Assembly (NCBI GenBank): GCA_018896025.1
Contig: JAHIND010000008.1
Coordinates: 434,001 to 498,000, forward strand
DNA length: 64,000 nucleotides
Direction of reading: 5' to 3'
Origin: Pseudomonadota bacterium
GTDB lineage: Bacteria > Desulfobacterota > Desulfarculia > Desulfarculales > Desulfarculaceae
The position numbers were made by a program, and so were the translations under genes. Shown one piece after another: positions 8,001 through 16,772 of the stretch. How positions within the stretch are numbered: the stretch's first letter is position 1; the number at the start of each line of letters is the position of its first letter. Below the pieces are notes generated by a model. The model searched no databases. It saw nothing but the letters and a program-made list of their open reading frames with translations, and was not told where the DNA came from.

Positions 8001-9063
8001 GCTCCTGGACCAAGCCGCCCGGGTAAGGCCGGGCGAGGAGTTGGACGCCGGACGTCTACAGGAGTTTCTGCGCCTGAGCATCCCCGGAATCGGCGGCGAG
8101 CTTAAGATCAGCCAGTTCCCCTCGGGCTACTCCAACCTCACCTACTTTTTGCGCATGGGTGGGCGGGAGATGGTCTTGCGCCGGCCCCCCCACGGCACCA
8201 AGGCCAAGACCGCCCACGACATGGGCCGCGAGTACAAGGTGCTCAGCGCCCTGCACCCGGTGTTCCCCTATTGCCCCAAGCCCCTGGTCTACAGCGAGGA
8301 CCCGGCCGTCATGGGCTGCCATTTTTACGTGATGGAGCGTATTCAGGGCATCATCCTGCGCCGCAGCCTGCCGCCGGAGCTGGGTTTCGGCCCGGTGGAG
8401 CTTAAGCGGTTGACCCAGCGTCTGGTGGAGGTGATGGCCGAACTGCACGCGGTGGATTATCAGGCCGCCGGGCTGGGCGAGTTCGGCAAGCCCCAGGGCT
8501 ACGTGCGCCGTCAGGTGGAGGGCTGGAGCAAGCGCTACCGCGCCGCCCGCACCCCGGACGTGCCCAACGGCGAGGCGGTGATGGAGTGGCTGGCTGCCGA
8601 GATGCCGCTGGAAAGCCCCACCCCCACGGTTATCCACAACGACTTGAAGCTGGACAACGTGGTGCTGGCCTCGGACGACCCGCTCAAAATAGTCGGGGTG
8701 CTGGACTGGGAGATGGCCACCCTGGGCGACCCGCTCATGGACTTGGCCTGCACCCTGGCCTACTGGGCGCAAGCGGACGACCCCCCGGAGATGGTGGAGG
8801 CCGCCTCCATGATCACCCATTTGCCGGGCTGCCTGACCCGCCGGGAAGCGGTGGAGTATTATGGGCAACTGACAGGACGGGTGATGGACCGCATGGACTT
8901 TTACTACTGCTTTGGCCTGTTCCGCCTGGCGGTCATCGTCCAGCAGATTTATTATCGATACTTCCACGGCCAAACCGCCGACAGCCGCTTCGCCCGCCTG
9001 GGGCCCATGGTGGTCCTGCTTTTGGCCAAGGCCAGAGCGGTGGCGGAGGGAGCCCAAGCCTAG
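7993..9063 (+). CDS. APH-type phosphotransferase (ACAD10/11 kinase-like)
   Basis: A 356-residue aminoglycoside-phosphotransferase-fold kinase. Visible motifs are the nucleotide loop (FPSGYSNLTYFLRM), the lysine-equivalent strand EMVLRRPPHGT, the catalytic loop VIHNDLKLDNVVL and the metal-binding LDWEMATLGDPLMDLA. The start chosen is ATG at 7993 after GGGGAGG rather than the track's 7963. In animals this domain is fused to ACAD10/11, and in Pseudomonas LvaA phosphorylates 4-hydroxyvaleryl-CoA. Its operon position with an ACAD11-like dehydrogenase makes hydroxyacyl-CoA phosphorylation the leading idea (inference). Confidence 0.88.
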   Translation: MSELLDQAARVRPGEELDAGRLQEFLRLSIPGIGGELKISQFPSGYSNLTYFLRMGGREMVLRRPPHGTKAKTAHDMGREYKVLSALHPVFPYCPKPLVYSEDPAVMGCHFYVMERIQGIILRRSLPPELGFGPVELKRLTQRLVEVMAELHAVDYQAAGLGEFGKPQGYVRRQVEGWSKRYRAARTPDVPNGEAVMEWLAAEMPLESPTPTVIHNDLKLDNVVLASDDPLKIVGVLDWEMATLGDPLMDLACTLAYWAQADDPPEMVEAASMITHLPGCLTRREAVEYYGQLTGRVMDRMDFYYCFGLFRLAVIVQQIYYRYFHGQTADSRFARLGPMVVLLLAKARAVAEGAQA

Positions 9064-9153
9064 GAAGGCGTCTTGTGTCGAGCAAGTCCCGGCCTGGGCC
9101 ACAAAAAGTAAGGCCCGCGCAGAAGGCGGGCGCATGCCGGCAAGGAGAAGAGC

Positions 9154-10476
9154 ATGGACAAGCCCGTGATTTCCCTGGTGCGTTACGATCAGCCCTTGGA
9201 GCCGGTGCGCCGGGCGGTGGAGCTGTGCGGCGGCCTGGAGCGCATCCCGGCCCACGCCAAGGTCTTCATAAAGCCCAACATCGTCTTCTGGACCAAGGCG
9301 GTCAACTTCCCCAAGTGGGGGGTGATCACCACCAGCCGCCTGATAAACGACGTGGTGACCCTGCTGCGCGAGCATGGGGTGAGCGACATCACCATCGGCG
9401 AGGGCATGGTCCTGGGCCGCGCCAACGACACCGAGACCTCGGCCCACGCCTATGAGACTCTGGGCTACACCAAGCTCAGGGACCGTTACGGGGTAAAGCT
9501 GGTGGACACCTTCCAGCGGCCCTTTAAGGAAGTGGACCTGGGCGACGGGGTTCAGCTCAACTTCAACCAGGACATCCTGGCCAGCGACTTCGTCATCGAC
9601 CTGCCGGTGATGAAGACCCACGCCCAGACCATGGTCAGCCTGGGCATCAAGAACTTAAAAGGCATGATCGACGTGACCTCGCGCAAGCGCTGCCACAACG
9701 CGGACCAGGACAAGGACCTCAACTTCTACATCGCCCGGCTGGCCGACCCCATGCCGCCCCTGCTCACCATCATCGACGGCACCTTCACCTCGGAGTACGG
9801 CCCGGCCTTTGACGGAGTGGTCCACCGCCGCGACCTGCTGGCCGCCTCCTGGGACGTGCTGGCCGCGGACATAGTGGGCTGCAACCTGCTGGGCCACCCG
9901 CCCCAGAGCGTGCCCCACCTGGCCCATGCCGCCAAGAACCGAGGCCGTTCCCTGGAGCTGGACTCGGTGGAGGTGGTCGGCGAGGCGGTGAAGGACCATG
10001 CCCAGTACCACGGCTGGGCCTTTCCCTACACCGAGGATGGGGCCTTGCCGGTGCCCATGGCCAAGCGGGGCATCTCCGGCCTGTCTTACTACAAATACGA
10101 TAACAGCCTATGCACCTATTGCTCGGGCATCAACGGCGCGGTGCTCTCGGCCATCGCCATGAGTTGGCAAGGCGAGCCCTGGGACAACGTGGAGGTCTTG
10201 ACCGGTAAGCGCATGCAGCCCCGGCCCGGCGCCAACAAGACCATCCTCCTGGGCAAGTGCATGTACCAGGCCCACAAGGACAACCAGCAGATCAAGGAGA
10301 TGATCGCGGTGAAGGGCTGCCCGCCCAAGCCTGAGCAGATCATCAAGGCCTTGCACCAGGCGGGCATAATGGCCGATGATCAGTTCTTCGCCAACCTGGA
10401 CCGTATGCCCGGCATGTTCATGAAACGCTACAAGGACAAGCCGGAATACGACCAGGGCCTGTTCACCATCGAGTGA
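9154..10476 (+). CDS. DUF362 domain-containing protein
   Basis: A 440-residue DUF362 protein. Characteristic pieces are VFIKPNIVFWTKAVNFPKWG near residue 33, VIDLPVMKTHAQTMVSLGIKN near 150 and IKNLKGMID. DUF362 proteins are found in anaerobes, sometimes fused to ferredoxin domains; no 4Fe-4S ferredoxin cluster motif is present, although a C-terminal LCTYCSGINGAVL holds a CxxC pair. Function is not established. It is embedded in the operon between the APH kinase and a 3-hydroxyacyl-CoA dehydrogenase, so it likely has a step in the same acyl-CoA pathway. The start follows AAGGAG. Confidence 0.82.
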   Translation: MDKPVISLVRYDQPLEPVRRAVELCGGLERIPAHAKVFIKPNIVFWTKAVNFPKWGVITTSRLINDVVTLLREHGVSDITIGEGMVLGRANDTETSAHAYETLGYTKLRDRYGVKLVDTFQRPFKEVDLGDGVQLNFNQDILASDFVIDLPVMKTHAQTMVSLGIKNLKGMIDVTSRKRCHNADQDKDLNFYIARLADPMPPLLTIIDGTFTSEYGPAFDGVVHRRDLLAASWDVLAADIVGCNLLGHPPQSVPHLAHAAKNRGRSLELDSVEVVGEAVKDHAQYHGWAFPYTEDGALPVPMAKRGISGLSYYKYDNSLCTYCSGINGAVLSAIAMSWQGEPWDNVEVLTGKRMQPRPGANKTILLGKCMYQAHKDNQQIKEMIAVKGCPPKPEQIIKALHQAGIMADDQFFANLDRMPGMFMKRYKDKPEYDQGLFTIE

Positions 10477-10502
10477 GTTCATCCGAAGCGGGAGTTGAGA
10501 AC

Positions 10503-11381
10503 ATGCAGCGCGTATTGGTTGTGGGAGCCGGATTCATGGGGGCGGGCATCGCCCAGGTGTGCGCCCAGGCGGGTCATCAGGTAAGCCTGATGGACGTAAA
10601 GCCCGAAGCCCTGAACAGGGCCATGGAGGGCATGAAGACCTCGGTGGGCAAGCTGGCCTCCAAGGGCCTGATAAACGACAACCCCGGGGCGGTGCTGGCC
10701 CGGGTGACGCCTGTGGACAGCCTGGAGAGCGCGGCGAGCGCCGATTGGGTGCTCGAGGCGGCCCTGGAGATCGAGTCCCTGAAGCTGGAGCTGTTCGCCG
10801 AGCTGGACCGCCTGGCGAAGCCCGGCACCCCCCTGGCCAGCAATACCTCCTCCATACCCATCAGCCGCTTGGCCGCGGCCACCAGCCACCCGGAACGAGT
10901 GCTGGGCTTGCACTTTTTCGGGCCGGTGCCCTTGATGGGCCTGGTGGAGGTGGTCAAGGGAGATAAGACCTCGGACGAAGTTTTCGAGCGGAGCATGGCC
11001 TTTGTCCGCGCCTTGGGCAAGCACCCGGTGCGGGTGGGGCGCGACATCCCCGGCTTTGTCATGAACCGGGTGTTCGCCGCCGCCTTCCGCGAGGCGGTGG
11101 ATTTGGTGGCCAACGGGGTAACTACCCCCGAAGATCTGGACGCGGGCATGCGCCTGGGCTATGGCTGGGCCGCCGGGCCCTTTGAGGTGGTGGACAACGC
11201 TGGCCTGGACACCTTCGTGCTCATCGACCGCTTCTTGCAGTCCATGGGCGAGGCTGACTTGGTGGCCCGCTGCGATCTGGTGGAAAAGATGGCGGAGCAG
11301 GGCCGCCTAGGCCGCAAGGTGGGCAAGGGTTTCTACGACTACACCCCCGAGGGCAAGCGGGTGCTCCGCAAGGAAGAGTAG
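10503..11381 (+). CDS. 3-hydroxyacyl-CoA dehydrogenase
   Basis: A 292-residue single-domain-pair enzyme. The NAD-binding Rossmann motif is VVGAGFMGAGIAQVCAQAG at residues 5-23; the catalytic His is in VLGLHFFGPVPLMGLVEVV and the Asn in GFVMNRVFAAAFREAVDLV. It oxidises (S)-3-hydroxyacyl-CoA to 3-ketoacyl-CoA. I place the start at ATG 10503 behind GGGAG; a GTG at 10473 overlapping the DUF362 stop is an alternative. It closes the operon begun at 5361. A paralogue with the same layout sits at 58056. Confidence 0.92.
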   Translation: MQRVLVVGAGFMGAGIAQVCAQAGHQVSLMDVKPEALNRAMEGMKTSVGKLASKGLINDNPGAVLARVTPVDSLESAASADWVLEAALEIESLKLELFAELDRLAKPGTPLASNTSSIPISRLAAATSHPERVLGLHFFGPVPLMGLVEVVKGDKTSDEVFERSMAFVRALGKHPVRVGRDIPGFVMNRVFAAAFREAVDLVANGVTTPEDLDAGMRLGYGWAAGPFEVVDNAGLDTFVLIDRFLQSMGEADLVARCDLVEKMAEQGRLGRKVGKGFYDYTPEGKRVLRKEE

Positions 11382-11408
11382 GGGAAGGCTCGCCCCCGCT
11401 AAGCCACT

Positions 11409-12263
11409 TTAGTAAAGGGCCTCTGCGCCGCGCCGGGCGAAAAGCTCGCCGTCGCGCAGGCCCTGCTCATAGCTTTCCCGCACCAGATCAGGGTTGGCCT
11501 TCTCCCACTTGGAGATGGCCAGATCCTTGGAGGGTTGGGCATAGGTGACGCCGGGGTGGTTCCGCAGCTCATGGGCCGGGTAGCGCCGGGTGAGCAGCAC
11601 CAGCACCGGCGTTTCGCCCGGCTCCAGCACCTCCAGTGGGGCGTTGTCCAAGATGCCGCCATCCACCACCTTGCAGCCGTTCCAACTGCACCAGGGCACC
11701 ATGGGCGGCAGGCAGGATGAGGCCACCACCAAATCCACCAGTTCCCGCACCGTGGCGCACTGGGAGGCGTGACCCACCACCGGCTGGAAGCCCAGTTTGC
11801 GGGCGTAGCGGTGGTGCACCGGATCGCCCATGCTCTTGTCCAGGCTGTAACCCAGATAGCCCAGCCCCACCCCCAGGGCCGACTTGGCCCAGGCCGGTGG
11901 GCGGCTCATGAAGATGCGCAGGTCCGGGCCCTGCTTGAGGCGCTGGAAGGGCTCGCCCTCCAGCACCGATTCCAGGGCTTCGCGGTACACCCTCAGGCCG
12001 GTGGGGTCGGGCAAGAATGGGTTGCGTCCGGGAGGGTCGTACTTGGCCCGGCGGGCGTGGGCGGCCTGGTAATATTTTATGGCCGCTTCAATCTCGCCGG
12101 AGAAGATATGGCAGGCGGTGCTGGCTCCCGCGCTCACCGCCACCACCGCACTGGGGGTCAGGTGCATGGCCGGGCCGGCGGTTTGCCAAAAACCGGCCTG
12201 CCAAAAACAGCGCGACCCGCCGCCCGCGAATACCACCCCATTATATGAATTGCGTTCAGACAT
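11409..12263 (-). CDS. Patatin-like phospholipase family protein
   Basis: A 284-residue patatin-type lipid acyl hydrolase. The oxyanion motif is VVFAGGGSRCFWQAGFW near the N terminus, the nucleophile elbow reads AVVAVSAGASTA (AVSAG in place of GxSxG), and the catalytic Asp is in KVVDGGILDNAPLEV. It would release fatty acids from lipids, or act as an esterase, fitting the surrounding fatty-acid genes. I use the internal ATG at 12263 (MSERNSYNG) because the longer start lacks family similarity. It runs convergent to the 3-hydroxyacyl-CoA dehydrogenase and downstream of the thiolase terminator. Confidence 0.82.
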   Translation of the reverse strand: MSERNSYNGVVFAGGGSRCFWQAGFWQTAGPAMHLTPSAVVAVSAGASTACHIFSGEIEAAIKYYQAAHARRAKYDPPGRNPFLPDPTGLRVYREALESVLEGEPFQRLKQGPDLRIFMSRPPAWAKSALGVGLGYLGYSLDKSMGDPVHHRYARKLGFQPVVGHASQCATVRELVDLVVASSCLPPMVPWCSWNGCKVVDGGILDNAPLEVLEPGETPVLVLLTRRYPAHELRNHPGVTYAQPSKDLAISKWEKANPDLVRESYEQGLRDGELFARRGAEALY

Positions 12264-12355
12264 GATGCCCGGATTACCCCCATGGGTGCTAGGTAAACCT
12301 TTCCACCCCATTACTCATTATTATGACTATTTCAGGGCGGAGGCAAATCCCAAAA

Positions 12356-12397
12356 GCAAAAAAAAGGCCCGCCCCGATACAAAAAATCGGGGCGGGC
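12356..12397 (-). terminator. Rho-independent terminator of the FadB/thiolase operon
   Basis: A perfect 12-bp stem (GCCCGCCCCGAT and its complement, 12367-12378 with 12386-12397) has a 7-nt loop. Read leftward it is followed by a T-run (the A-run at about 12356-12365). It lies 21 nt after the thiolase stop. Confidence 0.9.
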
Positions 12398-12417
12398 TCT
12401 GTACCAGTTTGGTGCGT

Positions 12418-13620
12418 CTAGGCTTCGCGCTCGATGATGGTGGCCACGCCTTGGCCGCCGCCCACGCAGGCGTTGGCGCAACCCCAGCGGGCGCCCTTGG
12501 CCTCCAGGATGCGGGCCAGGGTGCCGATGAGCCGGTTGCCCGTGGCTCCCAGGGGATGGCCGATGGCCAGGCCGCCGCCCATCACGTTGACCCGCTCGGG
12601 GTCGAGCCCCAATTCCTTGATGCAATTCAGGGCCACGATGGCGAAGGCCTCGTTGATCTCCCAGTAGTCGATGTCGCCCGGCGACATGCCCAGCTTCTCC
12701 AGGGCCTTGAGGCTGGCGGGCACCGGGCCCTGGCCCATGATGGTGGGGTCCACCCCGGCGAAGCCGATGGAGCGGATGGTGGCCAGGGGTTTGATGCCCT
12801 TGGCCAGGGCCTTTTCCTTGGACATGAGCATGATGCCCGTGCCCGCCGCGTTCAGGGGCGAGCTGACCCCGGCGGTGATGACGCCGTCCTTTTTGAAGGC
12901 GGGCTTCAGGGAGGCCAGGCCTTCCAGGGTGGTGTCGCCGCGCACCGCCTGGTCCGTTGTCACGCTCATCACCGTGCCGTCGGCCTGGGGCGCCTCGATG
13001 GGCAGTATTTCGCCGTCAAAGAAGCCGTCGGCCTGGGCCTGGGCCGCCCTGTGATGGGAGCGCACCGCCCACTTGTCCATCTCTTCCTTGGTGCAGCCGG
13101 ACTGAGCAAAGAGCTTTTCCGCGGTGAGGCCCATGTTCATGGCGCTCATCATGTCCCAGTGGCGGTACTCGGGATTCAGGAAGAGGCCCAGGTTGGGCGC
13201 GGCCAGGCCCCGGTCCTTGGTGGTGCCGCCCATGGGCACCCTGGTCATGTGCTCCATGCCGCCCACCATGACCACGTCGGCGAATCCCTGGGCGATTTCC
13301 ATGAAGCCGATGTGCACTCCGGCCATGGCCGAGCCGCACTGCTGGTCCACGAACTTGGCCGCGATGGTCTCGGGTAGGTTGGCTAGGAAGATGGGAGTGC
13401 GGCCGCCGTAGGTCCACTGTTCGCCCACCCCGGTGGCCGAGCCCACGATAAAGTCGTCCACCTCCTTGGCCTCCACCCCGGAGCGTTTTATCAGCTCGGG
13501 CAGCACCTGGGCCAGCAACTCGTCCGCCCTCAGGGCGTGGAACCAGTCTCGGCCGGGATCATTGGGGCGGCAGCGGGATTGGGCCGTGCGTAGGTAACCG
13601 GCGATCACCACCTCTTGCAT
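12418..13620 (-). CDS. Acetyl-CoA acyltransferase (thiolase, FadA type)
   Basis: A 400-residue thiolase with all three catalytic elements: the nucleophilic Cys near residue 95 in VDQQCGSAMAG, the NEAFAIVALN segment with the His loop GGGLAIGHPLGATGNR, and the second Cys in CANACVGGGQGVATI. It cleaves 3-ketoacyl-CoA with CoA to give acetyl-CoA. The gene lies 11 nt after the FadB/FadJ-like gene and is followed by a clear terminator, giving a classic beta-oxidation pair. Confidence 0.93.
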   Translation of the reverse strand: MQEVVIAGYLRTAQSRCRPNDPGRDWFHALRADELLAQVLPELIKRSGVEAKEVDDFIVGSATGVGEQWTYGGRTPIFLANLPETIAAKFVDQQCGSAMAGVHIGFMEIAQGFADVVMVGGMEHMTRVPMGGTTKDRGLAAPNLGLFLNPEYRHWDMMSAMNMGLTAEKLFAQSGCTKEEMDKWAVRSHHRAAQAQADGFFDGEILPIEAPQADGTVMSVTTDQAVRGDTTLEGLASLKPAFKKDGVITAGVSSPLNAAGTGIMLMSKEKALAKGIKPLATIRSIGFAGVDPTIMGQGPVPASLKALEKLGMSPGDIDYWEINEAFAIVALNCIKELGLDPERVNVMGGGLAIGHPLGATGNRLIGTLARILEAKGARWGCANACVGGGQGVATIIEREA

Positions 13621-13631
13621 TGCTACTCTCC

Positions 13632-15761
13632 TTAGTCCTGGTAAAAGGTTTGGCCCTGGGCGGCCATTTTCTTTATAAGTTCGGCCGGGGCAAAGCGCGC
13701 CCCGTAGCGGCCTTCCAGTTCAGTGAGCTTGGCCAGCACCTTGTCCAGCCCCCATTTGTCGGCATAGCGGAAGATGCCGCCCCGGTAGGGCGGGAAGCCG
13801 GTGCCGTAGATCATGGCCAGGTCCATGTCCGCCGGTCGGTCGCAGATGCCTTCTTGCATCATCAGGGCCGCCTCGTTGATGCCGTTGGCCAGCATCACGT
13901 CGATGATCTCTTGCTTGCTCATCTCGCGGGGGGCCACCTGATGCTCTTTGAGATAGTCGGCCAGCACCTGGGCCACCCGTGGGTTGGGAACCGGCTTGGG
14001 GCCGCTGTAGTCAAAGTAGCCCCGCCCGGTCTTGCGGCCGTAATCGCCCAGGGCGTAGATGGCCTCGGTCAGCGGATGGATCTTGTAGCGGTCGCCCAGG
14101 CGGCGGGCGAAGGTCTGGTTCACGTGGTAGTTGATGTCGATGCCGGTGAGGTCGGACAGGGTGGCCGGCCCCATGGGCATGCCGTAGTCCATGAGCGCCT
14201 GCTCGATCTCCACCGGGCTCACGCCGTCGGACATGAGGAACACCGAGCCACCCATGAGCCCGCCCAACTGGCGCGACACGTAGAAGCCGGGGCCGTCGTT
14301 TACCACCACCGGGACCTTCTTGATGGTGCGGCCAAAGGCCACGCTGGTGGCCAGGGTCTGGTCGGATGTCTGCTGGGCGCAGATGATCTCCAGAAGAGGC
14401 ATGCGCTCGGCCGGGTTGAAGAAGTGCAGCCCGATCATGCGGCCGGGGTCGGTGAGCACCGTGGCCATCTCGGTGATGGGCAGAGCCGAGGTGTTGGTGG
14501 CGAAGATCACGTCCGGGCGGCAGATGCCTTCCAGCTTTTTCCAGATGTCCTGCTTCACCTCCATGTTTTCCAAGACCGCCTCGATCACCAGATCCACCCC
14601 GGCCATGTCGGCCAGGTCGGTGGTGGTCTTGAGCTTTTCGGCAATCAGGGCCTCGAGCTGCTCGGGCTTTAGCTTCTTTATCTTGATCTTGTAGGCAAAG
14701 GTCTTTTTGATGGCCTCCACCGCCTTGGCCAGGGCCTGGTCGTTCACCTCCCACAGCACCGCTTCCAGGCCGCTGGAGAGCAGCAGGTGCACGATGCTCG
14801 ATCCCATGACCCCGCCGCCCAGCATGCCCACCTTTTGGGGCTTGGCCGGAGTGAGGCCCTTGATGCGGGGCAGGCGCCCGGCGGAGCGCTCGTTCAAGAA
14901 GATGCCGATGAGGTTCTTGGCCACGTCGGACACCAGACAGTCGCCGAACAGATCGGCCTCGCGGGTGATGTCCGCCTCGAAGTCGGTGGACAGTCCCTTT
15001 TCCACCGCCTCGATGATCTTGAAGGGGGCGATGTAGCCCTTGGCCTTGGGCGCGGTCTGGGCCTTGATGAAATTGATGAGGTGGGTCTTTTCGCTGGCGC
15101 TGGGCAGGCGGTCGAAGCGGCGGCTGGCCCGGCGGCTCTGGTGGCTCAGCAAGCCCTTCTGGAAATTGCCCGCCGCGGCGAGCGCAGCTTGGCGCAGCTG
15201 ATCCAAAGGTACTTCTGCGTCCACCAGGCCCAGGGACCAGGCCTTTTGGGCCTTGATGAACTTGCCGGTGAGCATGAGGTCCAAGGCGTCGGGCAGGCCG
15301 ATGACCCGGGGCATGCGCTGGGTGCCCGCGCTGCCGGGCAGCAGGCCCAGCTTCACCTCGGGCAGGCCCAGGCTCACCCCCTTGGCGGCGATGCGGTAGT
15401 GGCAGGCCAGGGCAATCTCCATGCCCCCGCCCAGGCAGTTGCCGTTGATGGCCGCGATGATGGGCTTGGGAGAGGCCTCCAGGGCGTTCAACCAGCGGTG
15501 CACGTCCATGAGCTTGGCCACGAAGGGGGCCTTTTCCTTTACTGTGAGGAGCTGGGTGACGTCGGCCCCGGCCACGAAATTCTTGCCCGTGCCGGTGAGG
15601 ATTATCACCTTCACCTCGGGGTCTTCCACCGCCTCCAAGGTGGCCTGCTTCAGCTCCAGGATGAAGTGCTCGGACATCTGGTTGACCGGGGGATTGTCCA
15701 TCTGCAGGATGGCCACCCCGTCGATCAGTTCCACCTTGACCGTCTGGTACTGCGTGTTCAT
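13632..15761 (-). CDS. Bifunctional enoyl-CoA hydratase / 3-hydroxyacyl-CoA dehydrogenase (FadB/FadJ type)
   Basis: A 709-residue fusion. The N-terminal crotonase domain (1-190) has both glutamates (GGGMEIALACH and LPEVKLGLLPGSAG). After a linker come the Rossmann motif VGMLGGGVMGSSIVHLL (about 315-335), the catalytic His in MIGLHFFNPAERMPLLEII and two C-terminal HAD helical domains. It performs hydration and NAD-dependent oxidation in beta-oxidation. The track start at 15971 adds 70 residues with no family similarity; ATG 15761 after GAGAGGG is correct. Upstream lie a predicted promoter and a copy of the 17-bp palindrome. The MerR gene is the next gene upstream on the same strand. Confidence 0.94.
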   Translation of the reverse strand: MNTQYQTVKVELIDGVAILQMDNPPVNQMSEHFILELKQATLEAVEDPEVKVIILTGTGKNFVAGADVTQLLTVKEKAPFVAKLMDVHRWLNALEASPKPIIAAINGNCLGGGMEIALACHYRIAAKGVSLGLPEVKLGLLPGSAGTQRMPRVIGLPDALDLMLTGKFIKAQKAWSLGLVDAEVPLDQLRQAALAAAGNFQKGLLSHQSRRASRRFDRLPSASEKTHLINFIKAQTAPKAKGYIAPFKIIEAVEKGLSTDFEADITREADLFGDCLVSDVAKNLIGIFLNERSAGRLPRIKGLTPAKPQKVGMLGGGVMGSSIVHLLLSSGLEAVLWEVNDQALAKAVEAIKKTFAYKIKIKKLKPEQLEALIAEKLKTTTDLADMAGVDLVIEAVLENMEVKQDIWKKLEGICRPDVIFATNTSALPITEMATVLTDPGRMIGLHFFNPAERMPLLEIICAQQTSDQTLATSVAFGRTIKKVPVVVNDGPGFYVSRQLGGLMGGSVFLMSDGVSPVEIEQALMDYGMPMGPATLSDLTGIDINYHVNQTFARRLGDRYKIHPLTEAIYALGDYGRKTGRGYFDYSGPKPVPNPRVAQVLADYLKEHQVAPREMSKQEIIDVMLANGINEAALMMQEGICDRPADMDLAMIYGTGFPPYRGGIFRYADKWGLDKVLAKLTELEGRYGARFAPAELIKKMAAQGQTFYQD

Positions 15762-15931
15762 TTCCCTCTCCCTAGACCAAAAAGGGGTTGCCGCCGCCGT
15801 CCCGGCGCCGATTGACCCGGCGGCGGCGGGATATCCCGCCCACGCCTTGGCCCATGCGGACCGTGGCACCGTGGGCCTCGCCCCTGAATTAAGCTTCGTC
15901 CCAGTGGTTAAGACCGTTATTATGTTGACAA

Positions 15932-15948
15932 ATAACGTATTGCGTTGC
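15932..15948. promoter_or_regulatory. 17-bp palindromic operator, fadB-like copy
   Basis: ATAACGTATTGCGTTGC matches GTAACGCAWTGCGTTAC at 14 of 17 positions. It is centred about 27 nt after the predicted transcription start of the FadB-like gene, so a bound protein would block transcription. It lies in the 321-nt gap 15762-16082, which holds no gene. Confidence 0.55.
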
Positions 15949-15973
15949 TCTGCACTAAACTTGCAACACATAG

Positions 15974-16004
15974 ATTATACAAACAAAGCCATGATCTAAT
16001 GCAA
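15974..16004 (-). promoter_or_regulatory. Predicted promoter of the FadB/thiolase operon
   Basis: Reading leftward, TTGCAT (16004-15999), a 19-nt spacer and a perfect TATAAT (15979-15974). This implies a roughly 200-nt untranslated leader before the ATG at 15761. The spacer is long, so confidence is moderate. Confidence 0.45.
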
Positions 16005-16082
16005 GCAAAAAATGAACAATGGTTCGGAAAAATCAGGATGCGAAGGCGAAGGCCTCGGCGGCGGGGCGCTCAGGGCTTGGGA

Positions 16083-16772
16083 TCAGCTTCTAGGCTTTTC
16101 TTGCAGGTATTCCCGCGCGTACTTGCGGTAGAGGTGGTAGCACAGCACGCCCATGATCTCGTGGCCCCTGAGGGCCAGCTCTTCCCGCTCGGCCGGTTTC
16201 ATGTCCACCGTGGCCCGGCGGAAATCTTCGATAAGGTCCTTGGCCACGTTCTTGAAAGTGCCGGCCAGCATGGGCAGGGTCACCTCGGGCTTGAATTTGT
16301 TGGCCCGGTTGATGCCCAGTTTGGCCATGTTGACCATGACCTTGGCTACGATGATGTCGTCTTGGGAATAGACGTTTTCGCCGTTTTCGACCTTGGGGCT
16401 GATGAGTTGCCATTGTTTGAGAACGGGCAGCCAGCGCGCGGCCAGGCTGGTGGCTTTGAGGAAGGCTTCGTCCCCCACCGCCCCGGTTCCCAGGTAGTGC
16501 TCCATGGGGCGGAAGTATTCGGTGCGCAGCTTGAGCATGGCCATTTTGCTGGCGCTGCGGTTTTCCCACATGATTTTCTTGATGGTGGGCAGGGGCAGGA
16601 AGAAGTCGTTTTGCAGCTCCTTGATGAGCCGGATGCGTTCCACGTAGCTTTCATCGTAGTCAGCGGAGTTGGAGCCCAACTTGCGGGGCTTGGGCAGCAG
16701 GCCGGACCTTATATAATAATGGATGGTCTGTTTGGGCACGTCGGTGCGCCTGGCCAATTCGCTTATTTTCAT
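16083..16772 (-). CDS. MerR family transcriptional regulator
   Basis: A 229-residue MerR protein: MKISELARRTDVPKQTIHYY is the standard N-terminal winged helix, followed by IRSGLLPKPRKLGSNSADYD. The C-terminal 150 residues are longer than in metal-sensing MerR proteins and lack Cys clusters, as in the acyl-CoA-pathway MerR regulators such as LiuR. A second region (LISPKVENGENVYSQDDI) resembles a repeated MerR-like wing segment. It lies directly upstream of the FadB/thiolase pair on the same strand and is a candidate regulator of it, though a different palindrome also marks that promoter. Confidence 0.88.
   Translation of the reverse strand: MKISELARRTDVPKQTIHYYIRSGLLPKPRKLGSNSADYDESYVERIRLIKELQNDFFLPLPTIKKIMWENRSASKMAMLKLRTEYFRPMEHYLGTGAVGDEAFLKATSLAARWLPVLKQWQLISPKVENGENVYSQDDIIVAKVMVNMAKLGINRANKFKPEVTLPMLAGTFKNVAKDLIEDFRRATVDMKPAEREELALRGHEIMGVLCYHLYRKYAREYLQEKPRS

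Noticed and set aside
15762-15971. 70-residue N-terminal extension of the FadB/FadJ-like protein
   Set aside because: No similarity to the family, it covers the predicted leader, and ATG 15761 has a good ribosome site.
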